Assembly (NCBI GenBank): GCA_020634555.1
Contig: JACKBK010000038.1
Coordinates: 1-31,059 of the forward strand
From: Caldilineae bacterium
GTDB lineage: Bacteria; Chloroflexota; Anaerolineae; JAAEKA01
Direction: 5' to 3'
DNA: 31,059 nt
In this document: one piece after another, positions 13,590 to 21,224 of the stretch
How positions within the stretch are numbered: the first letter of the stretch is position 1
How the letters are laid out: the number at the start of each line of letters is the position of its first letter
Position numbers and translations under genes: made by a program
Notes under the pieces: model-generated
Seen by the model: only the letters and a program-made list of their open reading frames with translations
Told to the model about the DNA's origin: nothing
The model's database searches: none

Positions 13590-15734
13590 ATGGCTCGTTT
13601 GCACACTACAGTTGAAAGCCTCTTTGTCATCGACGGCGTTCGTCAACCGCGCGCTGTCAATGCACGCGTGGTCGAGCCGCTGCCGGCCACCTCTCAGGCA
13701 GTGGCCAAGGGCAACCTCTACGTTCTTCTCGAACTCGGCGGTGCGACACAACCGACGCCGGCCCTGTTCCGTTTGCTGCTCAACACGGTTCAAGGTGTTT
13801 ACTACGACGCAACAGGTGGAATCACGGGCGGCATCACCGAAGCGATTCTGGCGGCGCATCAGGCGCTGGAGCAACACAACGCCGTACACCCAAACGAGGC
13901 ACAACTGGGCGGCATCAGCTGCGCGGTCCTGCGCGGCGAGGAACTTTATCTTGGTATCGGCGGCCCGGCTGTAGTACTGGTGCATACGGCCAACCGGGTC
14001 GATCAATTTCCGGCCGAGTTGAACGATAGTGTGATTCCTCTGGGCAACCATGATGCGCCGGCAATCGAGTTGTTCCGCACCAGTATCGACAGCACCGGCA
14101 CGGTTGTCCAGCTTTCCAGCGAGTGGCTGGCGCGCGTTCCGGCTCCTAAACTGGCTACGGCTGCTCTGGCACCCGATATTGCCTCCGGCGCGGAGTACCT
14201 GGAAGCCCTGGCGCCCTCGCGAGCGGTGTTGAGCGCGCTGTTGACCTACATCGCGCCGGCGACGCCAGAGCAGTTGGCTGCGTCGGCTGCTGCGGCTTCC
14301 GCTGCTGCCGGCCTGCCCCCCGCGGCCCCTGCTAAAGTCGTTGAAGAGCCAGCGGTCGTTGATGCCAGCACATCCGATGAAGACACGGATGCAAAAGACG
14401 AGGTCGAAGCCGCCACCGAGGGGGAGGATGACAGCGTTGACGTTGTGGCTGTCCCTGCCGCTGCTGTCGCGGCCACATCGCCGGCACCAGCCGCGACGCT
14501 CGCTGATGACTCGGCAGCATCCGAAGCAGAGGAACCGCCCAGACGGCGCCGGTGGCCTTGGCTCCTGGCTTTGCTCATTCCACTCCTGATCGTCGCGGCG
14601 GTTGCCATCGCGCTGTGGGTCGACCAGCAGCGCACGATGGCAGAGTTTCAGACGCAGCTGCAAGGCGCCCAGGCGGCCTACGCTGCCGCCAGCGCGGACG
14701 GAGTGCCCGAAGACACTGCCCGCACGCAGTTGGCTGAAGCCAAGGATCGCGCTAACGCCGCGCTGGCCCTGGTGCCCAATGATGAGGCCACAGCCGGCCT
14801 GCTGGCCGATATACAAACCAAACTCGATGAAGTCAACCACATCGTGCCGCTTTACAAGCTGGTAACCTTGCAGCCGCTTGGCGGTGAAGGAAGCCAGCCG
14901 ACGAATCTGGTGGTCGAAGGGCCGCGTGTTTCGATTCTTGACCAGGGTCAGGATCGTGTGACGCGCTATGGTCTCGACGAGATCAGCGGCCTGATCCCGG
15001 AGGCGTCAGGCGGCGTGCTGGCCGAGCGGGGACAGATATTGCCCGATGGCCAGATCGTCGGCGAGCTGCTGGACATGACCTGGGCGGAAACCGGCGGCGA
15101 CCGGCGCACCAGCAACCTGTTGATCCTGGACAGCAACCGTAACCTCTTGCAGGTCGATAGCGCCACCGGGCTGCAGCCGCTGGCAGTCGCCAATCGTGAC
15201 CAGTGGCAGAATCCGACGGTGATAGCCAGCTACAACGGTAACTTCTATCTGGTGGACGCCGGCCAGGGTCGGATCCTGCGCTACCGGCCAACAGCCGATG
15301 GTTACAGCAATCCGCCGGAAAACTACCTGGAGGGCGACGCGACGCTTGATCTATCCGGAGCCATCGACATGGCCATCGACGGCAACATCTGGTTGTTGTA
15401 TCAGGATGGCACAGTGCAGACCTTCCTGGAGGGACGGCAGGTTCCCTTTGTCTTGCAGCAACCGCCCGATAGCCCGATATCCGAGCCGCAAGCCATCTAT
15501 GCAGGCTCTGACGCGGGCATATCTGAGTCGCTCTTCATCACCGACGCGGGCGGGGCGCGCATTCTGGAGTACGACAAGGAAGGCAATTACCTGCGCCAAT
15601 ACCGCCCGGTGGATCGCGCCGATCTGGAAAAGCTGCGTTCCATGACCGACGTGCAGGTCGATGAGATCGGTGGGACGTTCTACATCTTAACCAGCGACGC
15701 GCTGTACAGCACCGACATTCCACAGCCATCCTGA
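13590..15734 (+). CDS. Membrane protein with PP2C-like cytoplasmic domain and propeller-like outer domain
   Basis: A 714-residue protein starting at ATG 13590 (GGAAAGGGG upstream). Residues 1-210 resemble a PP2C-type phosphatase domain (GNLYVLLELGG, GGISCAVLRGEELYLGIGGPAVV), but the usual metal-binding DGMGG motif is absent, so catalysis is doubtful. An Ala/Glu/Asp-rich acidic linker follows (about 225-310), then RRRRWP and one membrane helix (about 321-344). The outer part starts with a helical segment, then repeats such as NFYLVDAGQGRILRYR and LFITDAGGARILEYDKEG, typical of NHL/beta-propeller blades. The arrangement suggests sensing outside with a signalling or scaffold domain inside. It is followed by an LCP gene with its own promoter. 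Confidence 0.65.
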   Translation: MARLHTTVESLFVIDGVRQPRAVNARVVEPLPATSQAVAKGNLYVLLELGGATQPTPALFRLLLNTVQGVYYDATGGITGGITEAILAAHQALEQHNAVHPNEAQLGGISCAVLRGEELYLGIGGPAVVLVHTANRVDQFPAELNDSVIPLGNHDAPAIELFRTSIDSTGTVVQLSSEWLARVPAPKLATAALAPDIASGAEYLEALAPSRAVLSALLTYIAPATPEQLAASAAAASAAAGLPPAAPAKVVEEPAVVDASTSDEDTDAKDEVEAATEGEDDSVDVVAVPAAAVAATSPAPAATLADDSAASEAEEPPRRRRWPWLLALLIPLLIVAAVAIALWVDQQRTMAEFQTQLQGAQAAYAAASADGVPEDTARTQLAEAKDRANAALALVPNDEATAGLLADIQTKLDEVNHIVPLYKLVTLQPLGGEGSQPTNLVVEGPRVSILDQGQDRVTRYGLDEISGLIPEASGGVLAERGQILPDGQIVGELLDMTWAETGGDRRTSNLLILDSNRNLLQVDSATGLQPLAVANRDQWQNPTVIASYNGNFYLVDAGQGRILRYRPTADGYSNPPENYLEGDATLDLSGAIDMAIDGNIWLLYQDGTVQTFLEGRQVPFVLQQPPDSPISEPQAIYAGSDAGISESLFITDAGGARILEYDKEGNYLRQYRPVDRADLEKLRSMTDVQVDEIGGTFYILTSDALYSTDIPQPS

Positions 15735-15752
15735 CACGGTCTCACCGCAGGG

Positions 15753-15836
15753 ACTTCGGAATTCGCCGCACAACTTCCAATGGTGCATCATCCGGTTTCG
15801 AGGCACTTTGTCTCTGGAACCGGCGACTTCCGAAGT
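15753..15836 (-). repeat. 84-bp inverted-end dispersed repeat, copy 1
   Basis: The reverse complement matches 28729-28812 over exactly 84 bp with no gaps, about 68/84 identical; similarity continues about 8 bp past one end. The ends are inverted repeats (ACTTCGGAAGTCGCCG and its complement, imperfect in this copy). No coding capacity. MITE-like. It lies between the PP2C-like gene and the LCP promoter. Confidence 0.85.
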
Positions 15837-15936
15837 CTTGGGCTGAACAGTTGCACAGGCTAAATTTCGCTGTATCAGCAGCACATTTCGCGTAGCGCGC
15901 CAGCGGCTGGGGGAAAATGCACAAATCGCTGAGGAT

Positions 15937-15965
15937 TTGCCATCGACCTGCCGCTGTGTTAGAAT
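15937..15965 (+). promoter_or_regulatory. Promoter of the LCP gene, apparently leaderless
   Basis: TTGCCA (15937-15942) and TAGAAT (15960-15965) are 17 bp apart. The -10 box ends 7 nt before ATG 15973, so the transcript should begin at or within a base of the start codon. No ribosome-binding site is present. Confidence 0.7.
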
Positions 15966-15972
15966 CGCGGCT

Positions 15973-17538
15973 ATGCAAAATAAAAGCAAAGAAACGCGCG
16001 ACTCGGCCAGCCAGCCGCAACAAAGAAACTCGCGCACATCCCGCTCAGCTCTCCTGCTGGGTGTTCTTCTCCTGACCTTTCTTGTTGCCGTCGGCTATGC
16101 ATCGTCGGCGGTCTATCAGTGGGCGCGCCGGACTGCGCTGGCGATGCCGCAAACCACAAAGATCGCACCGGCCAGCGATGCGTTGTCGGTTGATACAGCC
16201 GACCCGGCAGTTCAACCGGTGGACATCGTTCCCCTGACACAGGGGCCAGCCGATGCCATGCCCGCCGCTCCAGTTGAGGAGCAGGCTGTCACGACTACCG
16301 ACGGCGCGACGCCGGAACGCATCACTGTTCTGTTGTTGGGTGTCGATCAGCGTCCTGATGACCCCAGCCCGCCGCGTACCGACAACATCATCGTTCTGAC
16401 CATTGAGCCTGAGTCGGGCGAGGTCGGCATGGTCTCCGTGCCGCGTGACATGTTTGTCTCGATCCCCGGCTTCGATTACAGCGGCAAGATCAACACCGCC
16501 TATCCCATCGGTGAGAGCAGCAAGTATCCTGGCGGCGGCGGTGCGCTGGTCAAGAAAACCGTCAGCGAACTGCTCGGCTACCCCATCGACTACTACGTGA
16601 AAATCAACTTCGATGGCTTTGTCAAGATAGTCGATCTGATCGGTGGTATCGATGTCGTCGTTCCCAAGACCATTAACGACGAGGAATATCCGACCATCGA
16701 CTATGGCATCGAGACCTTTCACATCGATGCAGGCCCGCAGCATCTCGACGGCGAAACAGCCCTCAAATATGCACGCACCCGCCACGCCGACGATGATTTC
16801 CAGCGTGCCCGTCGGCAACAGCAGATTCTCCTCGCGGTCAAGGACAAACTGGTCGAGAACAAGCTGATGACGACCCTGCACCTGCTCGATCTGGTGCGCC
16901 TGATGAGCGACACAGTGGAGCACGATATTCCGCCCATGGAGTTGCCTGGTTTGCTGGCGCTGGCCAGCAAGATGCAGATCAGCAATGTCAACCAGTTGGT
17001 GCTGGATACCCGCTACGCGCAGATCGTCACTCACGACACGCTTGGATGGATACTGGTGCCAAACCGCGCCAAGATCCGCCCGGCGATGGATGCGTTCTTC
17101 GCGGGACAGCCAACTGTGGATGAAGCCAACGTCGAAGCGCTGGCGCAGCAGCAGGCACGCCAGGAAGCAGACCTTGCTCGTCAACAGGTGCGCAACGACT
17201 TTCAGACGCAGGCCGAGACCCAACGGCGCCAGCTTGCCGAAGAAGGCGCACGGCTGGTGGTGCGCAACGGCACCAGCAACCCGGTTTTGGCTGCCCAGGC
17301 TGCCGACTGGCTGACTCGCGAGGGATTCAACGTCGTCAATTATGGCCAGGCCGATCGCACCGACTACCCGCGGACGGTCCTCGTCAAGTACAGTGACCAG
17401 CCGGTGACTGTGGAAAGCCTGCGCAACATGTTCGCCATCGCTGCGGAAAATCTCCAGTCCGCAACGGCAACGGCGAAATCCGATACCGACCTGGAACTGA
17501 TCATCGGCAGTGACTTCTACCTTCTAGTATCGAATTAG
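15973..17538 (+). CDS. LytR-CpsA-Psr (LCP) family protein with C-terminal LytR_C domain
   Basis: LCP proteins are membrane-anchored, extracytoplasmic enzymes that transfer lipid-linked glycopolymers to the cell wall or to acceptors. Here a short basic N-terminus is followed by a signal-anchor helix (about 26-45), a Pro/Ala-rich spacer, and the LCP domain from about 116: ITVLLLGVDQR, RTDNIIVLTI, VSVPRDMFVSIPG, KINTAYPIG, IGGIDVVVPK, and ALKYARTRHADDDFQRARRQQQIL with the conserved phosphate-binding Arg and Asp residues. A Gln/Ala coiled segment then leads to a LytR_C domain (RLVVRNGTSNPVLAAQ, about 420-505). ATG 15973 is chosen because it sits right after the promoter. Confidence 0.9.
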   Translation: MQNKSKETRDSASQPQQRNSRTSRSALLLGVLLLTFLVAVGYASSAVYQWARRTALAMPQTTKIAPASDALSVDTADPAVQPVDIVPLTQGPADAMPAAPVEEQAVTTTDGATPERITVLLLGVDQRPDDPSPPRTDNIIVLTIEPESGEVGMVSVPRDMFVSIPGFDYSGKINTAYPIGESSKYPGGGGALVKKTVSELLGYPIDYYVKINFDGFVKIVDLIGGIDVVVPKTINDEEYPTIDYGIETFHIDAGPQHLDGETALKYARTRHADDDFQRARRQQQILLAVKDKLVENKLMTTLHLLDLVRLMSDTVEHDIPPMELPGLLALASKMQISNVNQLVLDTRYAQIVTHDTLGWILVPNRAKIRPAMDAFFAGQPTVDEANVEALAQQQARQEADLARQQVRNDFQTQAETQRRQLAEEGARLVVRNGTSNPVLAAQAADWLTREGFNVVNYGQADRTDYPRTVLVKYSDQPVTVESLRNMFAIAAENLQSATATAKSDTDLELIIGSDFYLLVSN

Positions 17539-17550
17539 TAACTGCTTACC

Positions 17551-17619
17551 CGTCATTCCCGCGAAGGCGGGAATCGACTCGTTCATCGGCGCTAGACTCC
17601 CGCCTCCGCGGGAGTGACG
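17551..17619. repeat. REP-like inverted doublet, copy 3
   Basis: CGTCATTCCCGCGAAGGCGG and the inverted ACTCCCGCCTCCGCGGGAGT unit flank 25-30 bp. Outside it are inverted GTAACTG and CAGTTAC ends, also partly seen at copy 4. It lies directly after the LCP stop codon and could end or stabilise that transcript. Confidence 0.8.
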
Positions 17620-17665
17620 GTCGAACAGTTACTCGAATTAAACAGTTTCTCTGCGAGCTACTGTT

Positions 17666-18145
17666 GTGTACACCAGAATCCTCGTTCCATTGGATGGCTC
17701 GCGTTTCGCCGAACAAGCGCTGCCCCATGCGCTGAACATCGCAGCAGCCGGCGCTGTTGAGATTCACCTGCTGTCCGTCGCCCCGTTGCTGGACGACCAG
17801 ACACATTCGGTCGTAGATATGTACCCGGTGTACGTGTATCGCGACTACATGGTCAACCACGCCAGCGAAAGCGAGCGAATCAAGCTAGGGCTGCAAGACT
17901 ATCTCGATCAGGTCGTGCGCGGCATTACCGCTGCCGGCCACCAGGCCATCAGCGCGGTCCGCCTCGGACAGCCGGCGGAGGAGATCATCTCCTATGCTGG
18001 CGAAAACAACTGCGAGCTGATTGTCATGTCAACCCACGGCCGATCTGGTATTGGCCGTTGGGTATACGGAAGTGTCGCTGACAAGGTGTTGCGCGGCTCT
18101 GCGACACCTGTGTTGCTGGTACGCGTACAAGAGCAAACCGAATAA
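17666..18145 (+). CDS. Universal stress protein (UspA family)
   Basis: A 159-residue single Usp domain: YTRILVPLDGSRFAEQALPHAL at the start and the ATP-binding motif STHGRSGIGRWVYGSVADKVL near the end (G-x2-G-x9-G-S-type loop), then PVLLVR. Proteins with this loop bind ATP and act as soluble stress or energy-state sensors. The start is a GTG; no strong ribosome-binding site is seen. The next gene starts 32 nt downstream and may be co-transcribed. Confidence 0.9.
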   Translation: MYTRILVPLDGSRFAEQALPHALNIAAAGAVEIHLLSVAPLLDDQTHSVVDMYPVYVYRDYMVNHASESERIKLGLQDYLDQVVRGITAAGHQAISAVRLGQPAEEIISYAGENNCELIVMSTHGRSGIGRWVYGSVADKVLRGSATPVLLVRVQEQTE

Positions 18146-18177
18146 TCCCCGTTCATAAGTGACCCAAGGAGGCGCCC

Positions 18178-18402
18178 ATGTCGAAATACGTGATCATCTG
18201 GACTGTTGGAGGCTTGATTTTTGGCGTGATTCTGGGCGCTATAATCGGTATCACGGTCGGTGAAGGCACGCTGCCCGGCTGGGTGGTCGTCTCGGGCATC
18301 GGCGGGACGCTTTTCTTTGGTTTGTGGGGCTACGCCAACGAGCAGCACCGCAAGGTACGCCACGCCGATGACAAGCCCAAGAAGAGCAAGGCTGGAAGCT
18401 AG
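18178..18402 (+). CDS. Small membrane protein with two hydrophobic helices
   Basis: A 74-residue protein with two hydrophobic segments (about 4-27 and 34-53), a Gly-rich turn (VGEGTLPGW) between them and a positively charged tail (HRKVRHADDKPKKSKAGS), so both ends should face the cytoplasm. AGGAGG lies upstream of the ATG with 5-nt spacing. No family recognised. Its position after the UspA gene suggests co-expression. Confidence 0.7.
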   Translation: MSKYVIIWTVGGLIFGVILGAIIGITVGEGTLPGWVVVSGIGGTLFFGLWGYANEQHRKVRHADDKPKKSKAGS

Positions 18403-18507
18403 GGCGTGTTGACGTGTTGTTCTGCGGAGCGAACACCCTTGCAGAGCACCCTGTAAAGGGTTGATACAGTTCTTTTCGACGCGTTCAGCCCGGCATCTTC
18501 CGATTTG

Positions 18508-18559
18508 AAGCTGAGGCTTTAGCCGGGTCTGGCGCCAGACCCGGCTAAAGCCTCAGCTT
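18508..18559. repeat. 52-bp perfect palindrome
   Basis: Two 26-nt arms meet with no spacer at GGC|GCC and are exact reverse complements; each arm contains GAGGCTTTAGCCGGGTCTGG. The CCCGGCTAAAGCCT core recurs in an inverted repeat at 30265-30278. As RNA it would fold into a very stable hairpin followed by TTTTAG, so it could also act as a terminator in the plus direction. Confidence 0.9.
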
Positions 18560-18583
18560 TTAGTTGCTTCGTAACTGCTCACC

Positions 18584-18651
18584 CGTCACTCCCGCGGAGG
18601 CGGGAGTCTAGCGCCGTAGAAGAGTAGATTCCCGCCTTCGCGGGAGTGACG
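18584..18651. repeat. REP-like inverted doublet, copy 4
   Basis: CGTCACTCCCGCGGAGGCGG and the inverted TTCCCGCCTTCGCGGGAGTG unit, preceded by GTAACTGCTCACC that parallels the left flank of copy 3. Located upstream of the P450 gene. Confidence 0.8.
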
Positions 18652-18742
18652 CAGCAGTGCAGGCTGAGTATTACGTTGTTTCAGAATTTCAGCGTCACGA
18701 TCGCCGCGCGGGCGCTCTGAATCGTATCTCACTTTTCCTCCG

Positions 18743-20080
18743 ATGAAACACCCTGCCAATCCACTGCCAGTTGCCGGGAGCGAGACAGGTCTGGAGATCC
18801 TGAAGGGTTTTGCGCGCGAGCGCTCTTTGTTGGTCGCGTTGCGACTGATGAATGAGCATGTCGGCACAGCCTTCCAAATCACCCTGCCGCGCTTCCAACC
18901 GGCCGTTTTCATCGGGCCGGAGTCCAACCGCCAGATTCTGGTCACCGATCGGCAAGACTTCATATGGCGGCCTGAGGGCGATCCCGTCTGCAAGCTGCTG
19001 CGGCAGGGCGTTCTCGTCACCGATGGCGAATTCCACGACGAGTTGCGCGCCTGGATGGATCCGCCCTTGCAGCGCCGCAACGTCATTCCCCACATCACCG
19101 CCTTCTGGCGCTACACCAACGACATCGCGATGGCCTGGCAGGACGGCCAGCAAGTAGATATGCTGGTGGAGATGCGCAAGGTCGCGCTGCTGATCTTGAT
19201 GGGAACCCTGTTTGAGATCGAGTTCCTGCCGGACATGGATCGGCTGTGGCAGCCTATTCTGGATCTGTTGGAGTACATCTCGCCTGGCCTGTGGATATTC
19301 TGGGCCGGCATGCCGCGCCCAAAATATCGCCGCGCCATTGCGACCATGGATGAGTACCTGCATGGGATCATCCGGCAGCGGCGGCAAGAAATCGAGCGAT
19401 TCGGCGTGGAGCCATCTGCCGGCGACCTGCTGGGACAGCTTGTGGCCCATTCCGATATGAGCGACGATCTGATCCGTGACCAGTTGCTGACCATGCTCAT
19501 TGCCGGCCACGATACCAGCACAGCGCTGTTGGCATGGGTCTTCTACCTGCTGGGGATGCATCCCGACGCGCTGGCTGAGGCGCAGGCCGAGACGGACTCG
19601 CTTCTCTCCAGCCACACCCGGCCGCCCAGCCTGGAGGAAATCAATCGTCTGGCGTTCATCGACCTGGTCATCAAGGAGGCTTTGCGACTCTACCCACCTA
19701 TTCACGTCGGCAACCGACGCGTTGAGACCGATGTAACCGTGCAGGGATATGACGTGCCGGAAGGGACCAGGGTCATGTACTCCATCTATCTGTCGCACCG
19801 CGACAAGAACCATTGGGAAAACCCCAACGAGTTCTGTCCGGCGCGCTTCGACCGTCACAGCGGGGACAGGCAACCTCCCTTCACCTACGTGCCATTTGGC
19901 GGCGGGCCCCGCAACTGTATTGGTGCAGCCTTCGCTCAGATTGAGGCCAGGGTGGTCATCGCACGTCTCTTGCAGACCTTCGACTTCGAGCTGCTCAACG
20001 GGGACGAGATCAAGCCACACATGGGCGCCACCCTGGAACCCAGGCCGGGCGTCACCATGCGTGTCACGCGGAGACGCTGA
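18743..20080 (+). CDS. Cytochrome P450
   Basis: A soluble-type 445-residue P450 with all landmark motifs: I-helix AGHDTS at 254-259, K-helix E312-A-L-R315, an FCPARFD meander and the haem-binding loop FGGGPRNCIG at 385-394 with Cys392 as the iron ligand. It would insert oxygen into an organic substrate using electrons from separate redox partners, none of which is encoded nearby. The closest resemblance by eye is to bacterial CYP102/CYP120-like fatty-acid and carotenoid hydroxylases. The next gene, a glycosyltransferase, starts 3 nt after this stop, which suggests hydroxylation followed by glycosylation of one lipid or terpenoid. No good ribosome-binding site is seen upstream. Confidence 0.93.
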   Translation: MKHPANPLPVAGSETGLEILKGFARERSLLVALRLMNEHVGTAFQITLPRFQPAVFIGPESNRQILVTDRQDFIWRPEGDPVCKLLRQGVLVTDGEFHDELRAWMDPPLQRRNVIPHITAFWRYTNDIAMAWQDGQQVDMLVEMRKVALLILMGTLFEIEFLPDMDRLWQPILDLLEYISPGLWIFWAGMPRPKYRRAIATMDEYLHGIIRQRRQEIERFGVEPSAGDLLGQLVAHSDMSDDLIRDQLLTMLIAGHDTSTALLAWVFYLLGMHPDALAEAQAETDSLLSSHTRPPSLEEINRLAFIDLVIKEALRLYPPIHVGNRRVETDVTVQGYDVPEGTRVMYSIYLSHRDKNHWENPNEFCPARFDRHSGDRQPPFTYVPFGGGPRNCIGAAFAQIEARVVIARLLQTFDFELLNGDEIKPHMGATLEPRPGVTMRVTRRR

Positions 20081-20083
20081 AAC

Positions 20084-21169
20084 GTGCCCCGTTTCCACGA
20101 TCTGCGGCGCAACGCGATGCTCACTTTTGCTGCGCCGCCGCTGGCCTTCTGGTCGGATCAGCAATACCGTGCCCTGCCCCGACTGGACCCGCTCCTGCCC
20201 GACACATCGCTCCCTTCCCTGTCGATCATCATCCCGGCTCGCAACGAGGCAGCCAATCTGCTGCGCCTTCTGCCCGCCTTGCAGCGAGTGCGCTACCCTG
20301 GCCCGTTGGAGATCATCGTCGTTGACGACGATTCCAGCGATCTGACTGGACCGGTCGCGCGCGCTTATGGCGCCAGGGTGCTGCGGTTGACCCGGCTGCC
20401 GGCCGGCTGGAGCGGCAAGACGCACGCCTGCCATGCCGGCGCCAGCGTTTCCATGGGTGACTGGCTGCTATTTATCGATGCAGATATCGACCTTTCGCCT
20501 GATGGCCCGGCGCGCGCGGTCGCTCATGCCAGGCGCCATGAACTGGACGGGTTAAGCCTGTTTCTCTGCCAGGAATGCCGCAACCCGTTGGAACAGGTGG
20601 CTATGGCTGCCGCCCATGCCGGTCTGTTCGCCACCATCCACCCCACACAGAATGTGCTGAATGGCCAGTTCATCCTGCTGCACCGCGAGACCTATTTCGA
20701 CAGCGGCGGCTTCGCGGCAGTGTGCGATCAGCCGCAGGAAGATTTGGCTCTCGGCCATCATCTGGCTACTCTGGGATTTACAACACCGGTCCTCAACGGC
20801 GATGACGTCGGCAGCGTCCACATGTACAACGACACTGTCGCGCTGGCGAAAGGCATGGCGCGCTTCGGCGCGCAGACACCGCGCTGGACCGGATGGCGCG
20901 CCATCCCCACATTCATCCTGGTGACTGCGCTGATGTCCCCGCTGGTGACGCTGGTCGGCGTGCTGCTGGGCCAGTTCGACAGGCGCTGGCTTCCGGCAAC
21001 CTGGCTTGCGGCAACCATTGCCGGGCTGCCTTGGATGCAACGATTCGGCTCATCCGCCCTCGCGCCGGCCATTCCATTTGGCGCACTGGCCATCCAGCTC
21101 GCGGCTGTCTGGGGCATCACCAACCGGGCGCTGGGCCGAGGGCTGTCGTGGAAGGGCCGGCGTGTCTAG
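20084..21169 (+). CDS. Membrane-bound family 2 glycosyltransferase
   Basis: A GT-A fold enzyme of family GT2: SLSIIIPARNEAANL near residue 45, IIVVDDDSSD, LLFIDADIDLS (the metal-binding DxD) and a later QEDLALGHHLATLG block with the catalytic-base-type Asp. C-terminal hydrophobic segments (about 270-350) and a WKGR ending resemble CrtQ/HpnB-like transferases that glycosylate carotenoids or hopanoids. The start is a GTG, 3 nt after the P450 stop, with GGAG upstream; the two genes form a coupled pair. Substrate inferred from this pairing only. Confidence 0.85.
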   Translation: MPRFHDLRRNAMLTFAAPPLAFWSDQQYRALPRLDPLLPDTSLPSLSIIIPARNEAANLLRLLPALQRVRYPGPLEIIVVDDDSSDLTGPVARAYGARVLRLTRLPAGWSGKTHACHAGASVSMGDWLLFIDADIDLSPDGPARAVAHARRHELDGLSLFLCQECRNPLEQVAMAAAHAGLFATIHPTQNVLNGQFILLHRETYFDSGGFAAVCDQPQEDLALGHHLATLGFTTPVLNGDDVGSVHMYNDTVALAKGMARFGAQTPRWTGWRAIPTFILVTALMSPLVTLVGVLLGQFDRRWLPATWLAATIAGLPWMQRFGSSALAPAIPFGALAIQLAAVWGITNRALGRGLSWKGRRV

Positions 21170-21224
21170 CCAGCAAACTGGGTAGTTACAAACCGTCTGG
21201 TCATCACAGAGGATACTGAAAACC

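Larger units (their letters stand above)
18403..18742. other. 340-bp intergenic region made of repeats
   Basis: No coding sequence is supported here. It contains a 52-bp perfect palindrome (18508-18559) and a REP-like doublet (18584-18651). No clear promoter for the P450 gene was found in the remaining bases. Confidence 0.7.

Noticed and set aside
13407..14840. Minus-strand frame of 477 codons across the PP2C-like gene and both divergent promoters
   Set aside because: It would read through two near-consensus promoters, and its sequence is low-complexity Arg/Gly/Ser.
8463..18651. Palindromic repeats as a possible CRISPR array
   Set aside because: The units are inverted doublets scattered over 10 kb, not regularly spaced direct repeats, and no cas gene is present.
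18695..20434. Minus-strand frame of 579 codons opposite the P450 and glycosyltransferase
   Set aside because: It is a shadow of two well-supported genes, with no ribosome-binding site and no recognisable domain.
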